Positions 1 to 8,467 are shown, numbered from the stretch's first letter. The stretch: DNA of 64,000 nt from JAUZRW01 sp964549915 (GCA_964549915.1 CAZJWX010000004.1:69980-133979); one strand, 5' to 3'. Notes: generated by a model from the letters alone, not told the origin. Translations and numbers: made by a program.

Positions 1-629
1 CCCTGGATCGTACGCATCGCTGGCTGGAACGCAGCCGAGAAGCCCACCCCGGCGATGAAATGCAGGCGCTCTTCGGCATTGTGCAGGGCGGCATCTATGA
101 AGACTTGCGGGCGCAATCGGCTGAATTCGTCACTGGCCTCGACTTACCGGGCTATGCAATCGGCGGGTTGGCGGTGGGCGAGACCAAAGAGCAGCAGTAT
201 CAGACGCTGGACTTCACCCTGCCGCTGATGCCGCATGACAGACCACGCTACCTGATGGGCGTTGGCGATCCGGATGATCTATGCGAGGCAATCACACGCG
301 GCGTCGATATGTTCGACTGCGTGATGCCGACCCGGGTCGCGCGGCACGGTGCAGCACTCACCCCGGATGGGCGAGTCAACATGCGCAAACTGGAATTTCG
401 CGAAGATCCGCGTCCCATCATGGAAGGAACTGGTATCTACACGGAGAATTTTTCCCGTGCATATATACGGCATCTGGTAGTCGCGAAGGAGCTGCTAGCA
501 CATTACTTGTTGAGCCTGCACAACATCTACTTCCTGGTCAATCATGTGCGCAAGATGCGCGAGGCCATTATCGAAGGGCGCTTGCAGGACTACACCGAAG
601 CCTTTCTGCAGAGATACCGGGCGAGTTAG
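1..629 (+). CDS. tgt: Queuine/preQ1 tRNA-guanine transglycosylase, C-terminal part (5' end outside window)
   Basis: Only the C-terminal part is present; the reading frame is open from base 3 and ends TAG at 627-629. Tgt exchanges guanine-34 of GUN-anticodon tRNAs for preQ1 in queuosine synthesis. Family motifs are clear: ALFGIVQGG, YAIGGLAVGE, the catalytic-Asp region GVDMFDCVMPTR, and SRAYIRHL followed by LHNIYF. The zinc site is odd. Canonical Tgt has CxCxxC just before NxSRAY, but here the aligned segment reads GTGIYTENFSRAY, so all three cysteine ligands are absent while the downstream His (LHN) remains. A lipoprotein gene follows after 11 bp. Identity is secure; how the missing zinc site affects activity is unknown. 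Confidence 0.93.
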   Translation, partial: LDRTHRWLERSREAHPGDEMQALFGIVQGGIYEDLRAQSAEFVTGLDLPGYAIGGLAVGETKEQQYQTLDFTLPLMPHDRPRYLMGVGDPDDLCEAITRGVDMFDCVMPTRVARHGAALTPDGRVNMRKLEFREDPRPIMEGTGIYTENFSRAYIRHLVVAKELLAHYLLSLHNIYFLVNHVRKMREAIIEGRLQDYTEAFLQRYRAS

Positions 630-640
630 ACAGGGCTACC

Positions 641-1453
641 GTGCTGAAACAGGCCAGACGCACTCTCGCGATGCTCGCCCTGACCACGATGGTCGGGTGT
701 AACGCGTACCTGACGCCTGCCACACCACCCACTGCCGTTCCGTCGCCGATGCGCATCCACAGCACACGCGCTGCCGCCCCTCTGCTGGAATCGCTCGCGA
801 TCTCCTACACAGAGCAGCACCCTGGCAGCAGCATCGACCAATCCAGCGCCAACCATGCCACGCTCTTGCAACGCCTGCGCGGTGATCCATCCCTGTATTT
901 CCTCAGCATGCATCTTCCGCAGAACCAACCTGTATGGGCAGCGCCACTGGCACAGGATGGTCTCGCCATCATCGTACATCCCAGCAATCCCGTCCACAGT
1001 CTGACAATCGAGGAGTTGCGCCGTCTCTACCGGGGCTACATCACCAACTGGCAGGAGCTACAAGGAGCGGATTTGAATGTGATGGTTTTCAGCCGCGATG
1101 CGGGAACCGACATCCGCGCCGAATTCGAACGGTTGGTGATGGGCCAGGAACGCACCACACCGAACGCCCAATTACTGCCCTCAACCGATGCAGTGCTGAC
1201 CCAGGTCGCGCGTACACCGGGGGCGATTGGCTATGTGCCGCTGAGCCGCAGCCGCGAGAACGTGGTAACGCTGGCAATGGACGGCGTGGAAGCCTCCCTG
1301 AGCAGCGTCACCCAGAACGTTTACCCCCTGCGAACGGTGATCTACATCATTGGCACCCAAGCGCCAGTAGGCAGATATCGCGATTTTGTGGGCTGGGCAC
1401 AGGGAGCCGCAGGGCAGACGAGCTTTGCCGGACGGTTCGCGCCGCTACCCTGA
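641..1453 (+). CDS. PstS-like periplasmic-binding lipoprotein
   Basis: This 270-residue protein belongs to the phosphate/PBP-like substrate-binding superfamily. GTG at 641 is preferred because the next residues form a lipoprotein signal peptide (basic start, hydrophobic core, MVGC lipobox near residue 20); the frame is open further upstream but overlaps tgt. Inside are motifs typical of PstS-like domains: 'LAQDGLAIIVHPSNPVHSLT', a TNWQ-type segment (YITNWQEL), a SRDAGTD segment resembling the oxyanion-binding R-x-x-G-T, and GAIGYVPLS. No permease or ATPase adjoins it, so the ligand is uncertain; phosphate or another small anion is possible. Its 3' end faces the metal-importer operon, with 36 bp between the stops. 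Confidence 0.75.
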   Translation: MLKQARRTLAMLALTTMVGCNAYLTPATPPTAVPSPMRIHSTRAAAPLLESLAISYTEQHPGSSIDQSSANHATLLQRLRGDPSLYFLSMHLPQNQPVWAAPLAQDGLAIIVHPSNPVHSLTIEELRRLYRGYITNWQELQGADLNVMVFSRDAGTDIRAEFERLVMGQERTTPNAQLLPSTDAVLTQVARTPGAIGYVPLSRSRENVVTLAMDGVEASLSSVTQNVYPLRTVIYIIGTQAPVGRYRDFVGWAQGAAGQTSFAGRFAPLP

Positions 1454-1489
1454 AAGCGGATACGACCCATCCAGCAAGCCACTCGTGTA

Positions 1490-2980
1490 TCAAGTTTGAA
1501 CAGCGAGTGTCTCCTGACGGAAGCTCTGCAAGCGTTCTTCGCCACGTGGCGTTAGCTCAACCAGGTTGTCCACGATGCGAATCTGGTTTGCCGCACGCAA
1601 CCGTGCCAGCACGCGCCCCATCTTGGCTCGCGACCAGCGGAAATGTCGGTAGAGGGAATCAGCGGCGAGTTCTTCTGCATGCGCTGCGGTGTGCTGGTGG
1701 TTGTAGATGTGCCCCAGCACTACCTGGTCATCAAAGACGCGACGCTGGTTGGCGCGGCGGATCAACGTGGAGATCAGGCCATATTTGGGGGACAGCACCC
1801 AGGCCAGCACAAAGAAGGCGAACATCATCAACACCATCGATGCGGAAATGGATGAGTCCCACTCTTCCAACAAGCCCAACCCGAAAGCGCGGTTCAAGAG
1901 CATGAGCACGCTTTCGACCTGGAAGAGACCCAGAAAGCTGCCCCGTGCCAGGTCATACCCGAAGTACGCGCCAGCGCTGCCAATCAACGCGCTGAGCAAC
2001 AGCATCACGGCGAGCCGATCGGTGAGCAGGTAAGCCGCGGCGGGCGGGATGATGAAGAACGCTACGACCAGAATCGAGCCGACGGCGTTGAAAGCACCGA
2101 CTGCAACCAGGCTCACCAGCACCATGAGCGTATAGTGCAGTACACCAGGACGGAATCCGAGCGCCTTCGCCAGGGCTTCGTCGAAGGAGATCAGCTTGAG
2201 TTCCTTGTAGAAGAGCGTCACAAAACCCATCGTCAGCAAGGAGAGCACCGCCGTGACCGTGACAGATTTCGGCCAGAAGACCTGAATCGGCTGATTCTCG
2301 ATCAATCCCGCCTGCCACGCTTGCGCCGGGGTGTACGTGCCGCAGTTGGTACAAATCTCACGGAACTCCGCCCCTTCGTCTCGTGGGCTGATTCCCAGTT
2401 CGCGGCAGTTGGTGCACTGGCGCGTGATGTTGGCTGCTTCGTCGTCTGGCGTGACAATCACCGTCTGACAATTCTCGATGCAGTGGCTGTTGGTATCTGC
2501 CCAGGCAATGCCGATTTCGCCAACCATCACGGCGTCTTCGTCCAGGTGGACATCTTCTACAAAACGCGATACCAGGATGATCGCAATGGCGAAGAGCAGC
2601 GGGAAGGCCAGCCCCAGTGCGGCATCCTGTCGCACCAAGCCGGATCGGTAGATGAGTTCGGTCAGCACAACTGTCGCCACGCCCGCCGCCGCCGCGCCCA
2701 CGATCAACCAGGGCGACGACAGGTTCGGCTCCTGATTGAGCACAGAGGTCATCATGATGAACGCGACGACAATCCCCAGCAGTACCGTATGGCTGATGGC
2801 GTCGCTGGTCAGGGACATGCCACGCAGCAGCAAGAAGGTGCCCAGCAGCGCGCCGGAAATCGCAATCAGCGTGCCGACGATGGTCGCCGTGTTCTGCGGA
2901 TCGCGCAGGAACAGGTTGATCTCTTCCCGTGTGAAGAAATTCAGCAGGAAGTCGATGATGAGGGTTTCAATCGCGTACAT
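1490..2980 (-). CDS. Metal (Mn/Zn/Fe) ABC transporter permease with Cys-rich loop and C-terminal winged helix
   Basis: This 496-residue ABC-3 family (ZnuB/MntB/TroC) permease has several membrane helices; GTFLLLRGMSLTSDAISHTV is the usual N-terminal signature and GSILVVAFFIIPPAAAYLL a late helix. Two features are unusual. Residues about 165-232 are an inserted hydrophilic loop with six cysteines (167, 171, 189, 192, 210, 213), including two CTNC motifs like zinc-ribbon knuckles. Residues about 415-496 form a cytosolic winged-helix-like tail (WSRAKMGRVLARLRAANQIR...VELTPRGEERL). The start overlaps the upstream permease stop by ATGA. Two-permease operons of this kind usually import Mn, Zn or Fe(II); the metal cannot be read from sequence. 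Confidence 0.88.
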   Translation of the reverse strand: MYAIETLIIDFLLNFFTREEINLFLRDPQNTATIVGTLIAISGALLGTFLLLRGMSLTSDAISHTVLLGIVVAFIMMTSVLNQEPNLSSPWLIVGAAAAGVATVVLTELIYRSGLVRQDAALGLAFPLLFAIAIILVSRFVEDVHLDEDAVMVGEIGIAWADTNSHCIENCQTVIVTPDDEAANITRQCTNCRELGISPRDEGAEFREICTNCGTYTPAQAWQAGLIENQPIQVFWPKSVTVTAVLSLLTMGFVTLFYKELKLISFDEALAKALGFRPGVLHYTLMVLVSLVAVGAFNAVGSILVVAFFIIPPAAAYLLTDRLAVMLLLSALIGSAGAYFGYDLARGSFLGLFQVESVLMLLNRAFGLGLLEEWDSSISASMVLMMFAFFVLAWVLSPKYGLISTLIRRANQRRVFDDQVVLGHIYNHQHTAAHAEELAADSLYRHFRWSRAKMGRVLARLRAANQIRIVDNLVELTPRGEERLQSFRQETLAVQT

Positions 2981-4308
2981 CAGGCCACCATCCCTTGCAG
3001 CTTACGTTCCAGTTTCTGGATCGCGGGTTCGGGCAGCACCTCGTGGATGTCTTTCTGGCGATCTTCCATCACCAGCGGAAGCTGCAACTCGTCGCCATAT
3101 TCGCGATACACTTCCCACAACTGCTGGTTATGAGCATCTTCCGCCGCCACTTCTGCACCAACGGTTGTCAACACCCAGGCATGGCCATCGCGCTGGATGT
3201 AGCCGCGCTTTTCCAGTTGGCGCAGGCCAACTTCGGCGTTAGCGCTGCCAATGCCCATGATGAAATTGTGTGGTACGGGATATGAAGTGCTGCCGTGCGA
3301 TGTGGCGTATCTGTAGAGATCGCGCAACGTCATCTGCGCCGCAAAGCGACGACGATCCCTGCGCCGCCGCAGCAGCATCCAGACCAACCCCCGCCCCGGT
3401 GCGAAGGCCAGCGAGACCGTTACGACCAGAAAGGCGACGACGATGATCATCGGCCCTGTGGGCACATTGGCGTCCACTGCACTGAGGATTGCGCCGATGC
3501 CTCCGGCGAACGCCCCGAATACGGCTGAAAGGATCACCATCTGATCGAGCTTCTGCGTCCATTGCCGCGCCGCGATTCCTGGCGCGATCAACATGCCGAC
3601 CATCAAGATCACACCCGCAAGCTGCAACCCGAGCACAATCGCTACGACAATCAGCGTTGAGAGCAGTATGTTGAGCAACCCTACCCGGAAACCATTCGCA
3701 CCCGCGAACTCCGGGTCGAAGGTCACGAGCTTGAATTCCTTCCAGAAGAGCGCGATCAGCAGAAATGAGACGCCACCAACGGCTGTGATGAGTTGGACAT
3801 CGCTTTCGACGATGGCCGCAGCCTGCCCGAAGATGAAGTTATCGAGACCAGCCTGGCTGGCATCGGGCACGGCCTGAATATAGGCCAGCAGCGCGATCCC
3901 GGCGGCGAACCAGGCCGCCAGCACGATGCCCATCGCCGCATCTTGCTTGATGCGCGTTGTATCCAGCAAGCGCTGGATGAACTGCACACCGAGCCAACTG
4001 GCGATTCCCGCCCCGATCAGCAGTGCGCCCAATTCGCGCCCTGCGATCAGGAAGGCAACCGCCACGCCCGGCAGTGCAGCGTGGGATAGCGCATCGCCCA
4101 TCAAGCTCTCGTGGCGCAGCACAGCGAAACTGCCCAGCACCCCGCTGACCACACCGAGGATCAAACCACCGAGCGCTACCGTACGCAGCGTGTAATCATA
4201 AGTGACGCCCAGCACTACCTGGCCAAAGGGGATCAGGATCGCGCCCAGCAGCACAATCGCGCCAATCACCAGCCAGACGCGGCGATCTTCTGCAGAGAAT
4301 TGAAACAT
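2980..4308 (-). CDS. Metal (Mn/Zn/Fe) ABC transporter permease with C-terminal DtxR-like domain
   Basis: The first permease of the leftward operon has 442 residues. The membrane part (about 1-310) carries the ABC-3 family signature GSFAVLRHESLMGDALSHA and the conserved AGVILMVGMLIAPGIAARQ segment. Residues about 330-442 are an added cytosolic region: a winged helix (ANAEVGLRQLEKRGYIQRDG...LTTVGAEVA) followed by a helical stretch (LWEVYREYGDELQLP...DIHEVLPE) like the dimerisation/metal-sensing part of DtxR/MntR. A GGAGGTGG site precedes the ATG at 4308. The ATPase gene lies 3 bp upstream and the second permease overlaps downstream. The regulator-like tail could sense metal at the transporter itself, which is inference. 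Confidence 0.88.
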   Translation of the reverse strand: MFQFSAEDRRVWLVIGAIVLLGAILIPFGQVVLGVTYDYTLRTVALGGLILGVVSGVLGSFAVLRHESLMGDALSHAALPGVAVAFLIAGRELGALLIGAGIASWLGVQFIQRLLDTTRIKQDAAMGIVLAAWFAAGIALLAYIQAVPDASQAGLDNFIFGQAAAIVESDVQLITAVGGVSFLLIALFWKEFKLVTFDPEFAGANGFRVGLLNILLSTLIVVAIVLGLQLAGVILMVGMLIAPGIAARQWTQKLDQMVILSAVFGAFAGGIGAILSAVDANVPTGPMIIVVAFLVVTVSLAFAPGRGLVWMLLRRRRDRRRFAAQMTLRDLYRYATSHGSTSYPVPHNFIMGIGSANAEVGLRQLEKRGYIQRDGHAWVLTTVGAEVAAEDAHNQQLWEVYREYGDELQLPLVMEDRQKDIHEVLPEPAIQKLERKLQGMVA

Positions 4309-4311
4309 CGC

Positions 4312-5091
4312 TCAGCCACCTCCGGTTACTGGCTGCTCAGCACTCAGATAGGAGACGCGACCACCGTAGGTCTTGCGCAGATGCTCCGGCGTGAAAGCGT
4401 CCTCCGTTGGGCCGCTGGCGATCACTTCGACGTTGAGTAACGTCACCCAATCGAAGTAATCTTCGACCGTCTGCAAGTCATGATGCACGACCAGCACCGT
4501 TTTGCCACGTTCGCGCAATTCGCGCAGGATCGCCACAATCGCCCGCTCGGTGACCGCATCCACCGCCGCGAACGGTTCGTCCATGAAGTACATCTGTGCA
4601 TCCTGCACCAATGCCCGCGCCAGGAATGTCCGCTGCTGCTGGCCGCCCGAAAGCTGGCTAATCTGCCGTTCTGCATAATCCGCCATCCCGACCTGATCCA
4701 GCGCTTCCAGCGCCAGGTCGCGTTCTTTGCGCCCGGGTCGCCGGAACCAGCCCAACTTGCCGTACAGCCCCATCGTCACAACATCAATGACCGATGTGGG
4801 GAAGTCCCAATCGACGCTGCCGCGCTGTGGCACATAGCCCACCAGGGAACGCGCCTGTTCATACGGCTGACCATAGAAAAGCGCCGTTCCTGCCGCACGC
4901 GGGATCAAGTTCAAGACCGCCTTGATGAGCGTGCTCTTGCCCGCCCCGTTGGGTCCGACGATGGCCATCAACACGCCTTCCGGCACCGCCAGATCAACGT
5001 CCCAGATGGCGGGTTTGCTGTTGTATGCCACGGTCAGATCGTCAATTTCCAGCGCAATCGATCGCTTCGAGTTCGTTTCGTGTGGTTTCAT
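4312..5091 (-). CDS. Metal ABC transporter ATP-binding protein
   Basis: This 259-residue ABC ATPase energises the Mn/Zn/Fe importer. Visible motifs are Walker A GPNGAGKST (residues about 46-54), a Q-loop in VGYVPQRGSVDWDFP (typical of the MntB/ZnuC/TroB group), the signature LSGGQQQR, Walker B MYFMDEPFAAVD and the switch His in VVHHDL. Length is normal for the family. It sits between the binding-protein gene (about 67 bp upstream) and the first permease (3 bp downstream), so the order is binding protein-ATPase-permease-permease, with all four co-directional on the minus strand. Confidence 0.92.
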   Translation of the reverse strand: MKPHETNSKRSIALEIDDLTVAYNSKPAIWDVDLAVPEGVLMAIVGPNGAGKSTLIKAVLNLIPRAAGTALFYGQPYEQARSLVGYVPQRGSVDWDFPTSVIDVVTMGLYGKLGWFRRPGRKERDLALEALDQVGMADYAERQISQLSGGQQQRTFLARALVQDAQMYFMDEPFAAVDAVTERAIVAILRELRERGKTVLVVHHDLQTVEDYFDWVTLLNVEVIASGPTEDAFTPEHLRKTYGGRVSYLSAEQPVTGGG

Positions 5092-5113
5092 ACCTCACTA
5101 CCATTTCGTTGAC

Positions 5114-5134
5114 GGGGCGCAGCGCTAGCGCCCC
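5114..5134 (-). promoter_or_regulatory. GC-rich hairpin between binding-protein and ATPase genes
   Basis: A perfect 7-bp inverted repeat (GGGGCGC / GCGCCCC) with a 7-nt loop sits in the gap between the metal-binding-protein gene and its ATPase gene. It lacks a U tract, so it is more likely an mRNA-stability or attenuating hairpin than a full terminator. Similar hairpins follow the binding-protein genes of the other two importer operons in this window. Confidence 0.5.
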
Positions 5135-5158
5135 TGTTCCTCGCAGTCGTTCCATTCA

Positions 5159-6187
5159 TCATGCTTCGCAGTCGATTTCCAGCACATCCTCCGGCGGGAT
5201 CGGTTCCAGATCTTCCGGCCATTCCGGGATTTCGACCTCAACGCCCGCGCACTGGTAGGATTGCAGAATCGTGTAGATATTCTCTGCGAGCATGCCGATG
5301 TAGGTGCCGCCGAATGTGCCCGGCTCACCCATCGCGTCGGAGTACAGTTCTCGCACGCCTACACGCAGGTCACGGCCTTCATCCTGCACAGCAGCAACCA
5401 CTGCTTCCACTGTATCCGGCGGCAGACTGCTCTCGATGAAAATCACCGGAATCTCGTTTTCCAGGATGAAGCTGACAGTCTCCTGAATATCGCCCACGCC
5501 CGCTTCATCTTCTGTGCTGATGCCCTGGATAGCAGTCTGACGCCAACCGAAGGCCGCCCCAAAATACTGGAACGCATCATGCGAGGTCACGATGTAGCGC
5601 TGGTTTTCCGGCACAGAGCGCATCCCGGCATCCGCCCATTCAAAAATCAGGCCAAGCTGCTCTACATAGGCTTCTGCATTCGCCAGATAGCGGTCTGCGT
5701 TTGTCGGATCGAGTTCACCGAGACGCTCCGCGAGTGCCAGGACGGTGATTTCCCAGTTGCGCGGATCGAACCAGAAGTGGGGATCATCCACATCCTGCAA
5801 CTCTTCTGAGAGGTCGAAGCCACCGACGATGAATCCGGCATCTTTCACAGGCTGCCCCATCGCGAACGTGGCTACCCCCTGCTCACCCAGCGCCTCAAAG
5901 ACAGCATCGAACTGCCCTTCCAGGTTCAGGCCGCTGTAAATCACCAGGTCAGCGGTGTTCATCGCGCTGATGTCAGACTCCGTCGGTTGGTACAGGTGGG
6001 GGTCAACGCCTGGCCCCATCAACGGTGTGATGAGCACATCATCCACGCCTTCAGAGAGGATGTTGGCAAGGTCTGCTGCCTGGGTCGTGGTGGCGACGAT
6101 TTCCAGCACATCATCCTGGGCGCTGACACTGCCGACGAACAGCAGCCCCAACGCCAGAAACAAAAGTAGAATACGATGCAAAGTCAT
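5159..6187 (-). CDS. Metal ABC transporter substrate-binding protein (ZnuA/MntA-like, cluster A-I)
   Basis: This 342-residue exported protein has a signal peptide ending around VGSVSAQ. It is a cluster A-I zinc/manganese-binding protein with the family's metal-ligand pattern: His in MGPGVDPHLYQPT, His in DVDDPHFWFDPRNW, His in RYIVTSHDAFQYF, and the acidic ligand region near IPVIFIESS. The chosen ATG (6187) has GGAGG 8 nt upstream; an in-frame ATG at 6202 overlaps that ribosome site and is rejected. It is the first gene of the leftward importer operon. No His-rich loop of the ZnuA type is seen, which weakly favours Mn or Fe. Confidence 0.9.
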   Translation of the reverse strand: MTLHRILLLFLALGLLFVGSVSAQDDVLEIVATTTQAADLANILSEGVDDVLITPLMGPGVDPHLYQPTESDISAMNTADLVIYSGLNLEGQFDAVFEALGEQGVATFAMGQPVKDAGFIVGGFDLSEELQDVDDPHFWFDPRNWEITVLALAERLGELDPTNADRYLANAEAYVEQLGLIFEWADAGMRSVPENQRYIVTSHDAFQYFGAAFGWRQTAIQGISTEDEAGVGDIQETVSFILENEIPVIFIESSLPPDTVEAVVAAVQDEGRDLRVGVRELYSDAMGEPGTFGGTYIGMLAENIYTILQSYQCAGVEVEIPEWPEDLEPIPPEDVLEIDCEA

Positions 6188-6246
6188 GCGTTTTTCCTCC
6201 ATAATCGTATGTTCGCCTGCTTCGACGAAAAGCGGATCGCACCCAC

Positions 6247-6275
6247 ATTCTTTGCCAAATAAAATTTTTTGTCAA
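6247..6275 (-). promoter_or_regulatory. Promoter of the metal-importer operon
   Basis: On the minus strand a perfect -35 hexamer TTGACA (6270-6275) is followed after 17 bp by AAGAAT (6247-6252, 4 of 6 to the -10 consensus), about 60 bp upstream of the binding-protein start. The flanks hold TTTGGC- and TTTGGCAAA-like half-sites that could be a metal-repressor operator, but symmetry is imperfect. The rest of 6188-6485 shows no gene apart from a small GCGTGC/GCACGC inverted repeat at 6422-6437. Confidence 0.5.
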
Positions 6276-6485
6276 GCCAAACTTTTCTTTGAAAGCGGCT
6301 TTTCACAAAGCATTTAGCTTATCTTCCGTGCAGGCTCACTTGCCGAAAAGTGCCTCTGCCGGGCGGCTTCCAACTGTGCGAAATGTGATCTGTAAACAAG
6401 CGATAAAGCTTTGCGCAAATCGCGTGCAGGAGCACGCAAAGTGCTGTACAGTGCTGGTGGACGAATCATTACGGAGGGAATGACA

Positions 6486-6656
6486 ATGGACGGCGTCAAC
6501 AACGAAATCCAGAATGATATGCTCATCGATGTGCGCATCACCTGGGGCGATATCATGACCGCATTGTTGGGCTGGTTGGGCGAATTCGCGACGGCTCCAT
6601 TCCGGGCACTGAATCCGCAAGCTACCCCTGAACCCCTGCACATCGAAGCCAGGTAG
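6486..6656 (+). CDS. Small hypothetical protein (56 aa)
   Basis: I do not recognise this family. The ATG at 6486 has GGAGGG 7 nt upstream, and a strong intrinsic terminator lies 25 bp after the stop, so a short monocistronic message is likely. The product begins acidic (MDGVNNEIQNDMLIDVRI), has a central stretch with hydrophobic character (WGDIMTALLGWLGEFATAPF) that could be an amphipathic or membrane-contacting helix, and ends with a Pro-rich tail. It is divergent from the metal importer. An in-frame ATG two codons upstream sits too close to the ribosome site. Confidence 0.5.
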   Translation: MDGVNNEIQNDMLIDVRITWGDIMTALLGWLGEFATAPFRALNPQATPEPLHIEAR

Positions 6657-6680
6657 TCTACTTCCATTCGATCAATACGT

Positions 6681-6716
6681 GGCGATGGAGCATTGGCTGT
6701 TCCATCGCCCCTTTTT
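6681..6716 (+). terminator. Intrinsic terminator
   Basis: A perfect 9-bp stem (GGCGATGGA / TCCATCGCC) with an 11-nt loop is followed by CCTTTTTC. It ends the message of the 56-residue protein gene. Confidence 0.8.
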
Positions 6717-6823
6717 CGCCAGGTTGCCTCTGCAAGTCTCCCAAAAGCCCTCACAAAGCCGTACAATAGGCCGCTACTGTCCAGAGGGATTCCCCCTCGT
6801 TTGATCGTCAACCCAGGAGACAC

Positions 6824-7096
6824 ATGAATACTTCTAGTGAAGCAGTGAAACAATTGACCACCGCCCTGGAACAGACACGCAGCGCGGCAGAAGTCATCCA
6901 GAACCTGGTCGCCGAGCACGATTATCAAGACGAAGCTGCGCTCGTCTCGCACGCAGCAGCCCGTCTGCTGGAAGCTGCGGCGCACCTGATGCAATCGCAG
7001 GATGAACCTGCCCTGGAAGCCATTAAGAGCGCAGAAGACTTGCTGGAAGCCCTGTGGGAGCTAATTGAAGGCGAGATAGACGAAGACGATGACTGA
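6824..7096 (+). CDS. Small helical hypothetical protein (90 aa)
   Basis: No family is recognised. The 90-residue product is predicted almost entirely helical and very acidic, ending in a run of Glu/Asp (EGEIDEDDD). Heptad-like spacing of Leu/Ala (AARLLEAAAHLMQS, AEDLLEALWELIE) suggests a helical bundle or coiled coil. The ATG at 6824 follows CAGGAGACAC, a good ribosome site. A TACAAT -10-like hexamer is at 6762-6767. The glycosyltransferase gene begins 76 bp downstream in the same direction. Confidence 0.6.
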   Translation: MNTSSEAVKQLTTALEQTRSAAEVIQNLVAEHDYQDEAALVSHAAARLLEAAAHLMQSQDEPALEAIKSAEDLLEALWELIEGEIDEDDD

Positions 7097-7172
7097 GCGA
7101 ACCCGGTCTGTACAGGGCAGTCTGAGGGCGTTACAGTCACACTGAGCAGTCCGCAGAAGACGAACAGAGAAA

Positions 7173-8414
7173 ATGGCAAAATTCTGGTTTGTATCCGCGC
7201 CGCTCTACAGTCATACCGACTGGGGCGGCTTCTTGAAGACAGGATTGGAACTTCAGGCACAGGGGCATGATATCCTCTGGGTGAGCCAACCGCAGCTACG
7301 AGGCGCGATTGAGGCCAGGGGCCTGCCTTTCGCTGAAGTCGAGGAGACTGGCTGGCTCTGGCCCCCACCCCCGCAGCCAGATTTCACGCAGATTCCTCCA
7401 CAGGAAGCGGTCACGCTGCGCTACCGTCGCGCACTGGATACCTGGCTGAGCGAAGACCTGGTAGCCACTGGTGTGGAAGCGCTGACGCAGCTTGCAGCGG
7501 AAATCGGCAAGCCGGACGCGATGGTCATTGACCCCTTCCTGAGCGCCGCAGCCTTCGCCGCCGAAAAGCTCAATGTACCCCTGATCATTGCGGGCTGGCC
7601 TGCACAGGCGAACCTGGACGAGCAATCGCTTTTCCCGGTACAGCGTGACCTCAGCAGCGACAGCCAGCAGCGCATCCAGCGCCTGTGCGACAAATTCGGC
7701 CTGGAAGGCACCTACTTCAGCAAGGGTACGGCTCCCAGCATCATCAGCCCCCTGCTGCACATCACCTATTTCACCCCGGAATGGTATATTCAGGAGCAGT
7801 CCACCATGCTGCCGCAGACGCAGTTCGTCGGCGGCGTCAAAGACGAACCTGCTGGCGATCCGCCGGGGTGGCTCACGGATATTCCGGCGGGGATTCCGCT
7901 GGCGATGATTACCCTGGGGACGATCTTCACGGGCGATCTGGGCTTTTTCAGTTGGGCGGCGGCAGCAGCAGCCAATGCCAAACTGCTGCCAATCGTGGTC
8001 GTGGGCTGGAAGCCGATGACACCTGAAGAGAAAGAGACGTTGAAGAAGTCGCTCCCCGGTGGGACACGCCTGCTGGCTTGGGCACCCTTTGATCATGTGC
8101 TGCCGCGCTGTAAATTGATGATCCATCATGGTGGTATGGGCACGACGCACGCAGCGATCACGCATGGTTTGCGGCAGATTGTCGTCCCACATGCGGCGGA
8201 TCAGCGCATTCAAGCGCGGCGCGTGGCACAAGCCAAGATTGGCCTCAACCTCAGCGCTCATGATGTCCGTCAGGGACAGTTGATCGAGGGAGCGAAGGCC
8301 ATCATGGAAGCGGACTTCGTGGCAGAGAACACCCGCCGCTTCGCGGAGCGTATGGCGTCCCTGGGTGGCGCACCACGCGCAGCAGCGTTGATCTTGAAGG
8401 CCATTTCATCATGA
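7173..8414 (+). CDS. GT1-family (UDP-glycosyltransferase/MGT-like) glycosyltransferase
   Basis: This 413-residue protein has the two-Rossmann-domain GT-B layout of family 1 glycosyltransferases. The N-terminal acceptor half opens with FVSAPLYSHTDWGGFLKTGLELQAQGHDILWVS. The C-terminal nucleotide-sugar half holds ITLGTIF, LAWAPFDHVLPRCKLMIHHGGMGTT (the HGGxGT donor-binding motif) and IVVPHAADQ. No signal peptide is seen, so it is likely cytosolic. The acceptor could be a lipid, macrolide-like or other small hydrophobic compound; neighbours do not settle it. Confidence 0.87.
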   Translation: MAKFWFVSAPLYSHTDWGGFLKTGLELQAQGHDILWVSQPQLRGAIEARGLPFAEVEETGWLWPPPPQPDFTQIPPQEAVTLRYRRALDTWLSEDLVATGVEALTQLAAEIGKPDAMVIDPFLSAAAFAAEKLNVPLIIAGWPAQANLDEQSLFPVQRDLSSDSQQRIQRLCDKFGLEGTYFSKGTAPSIISPLLHITYFTPEWYIQEQSTMLPQTQFVGGVKDEPAGDPPGWLTDIPAGIPLAMITLGTIFTGDLGFFSWAAAAAANAKLLPIVVVGWKPMTPEEKETLKKSLPGGTRLLAWAPFDHVLPRCKLMIHHGGMGTTHAAITHGLRQIVVPHAADQRIQARRVAQAKIGLNLSAHDVRQGQLIEGAKAIMEADFVAENTRRFAERMASLGGAPRAAALILKAISS

Positions 8415-8429
8415 CCGATGATTGGTGGA

Positions 8430-8451
8430 GGGTCGATTCGTGAATCGACCC
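8430..8451. terminator. Palindromic hairpin between convergent genes
   Basis: A perfect 10-bp inverted repeat (GGGTCGATTC / GAATCGACCC) with a 2-nt loop lies between the convergent glycosyltransferase and methyltransferase genes. There is no U tract. It resembles other GGG...CCCTAC palindromes in this window, so it may be a dispersed repeat used as a transcription barrier. Confidence 0.5.
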
Positions 8452-8467
8452 TACTGCCCAGGTCGGC

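Noticed and set aside
281..640. In-frame upstream extension of the lipoprotein gene through tgt
   Set aside because: It overlaps tgt almost fully and would bury the signal peptide and lipobox inside the protein.
6247..6285. A specific MntR or Zur box in the metal-operon promoter
   Set aside because: Half-sites like TTTGGC are present, but the symmetry does not match a known consensus well enough to name a regulator.
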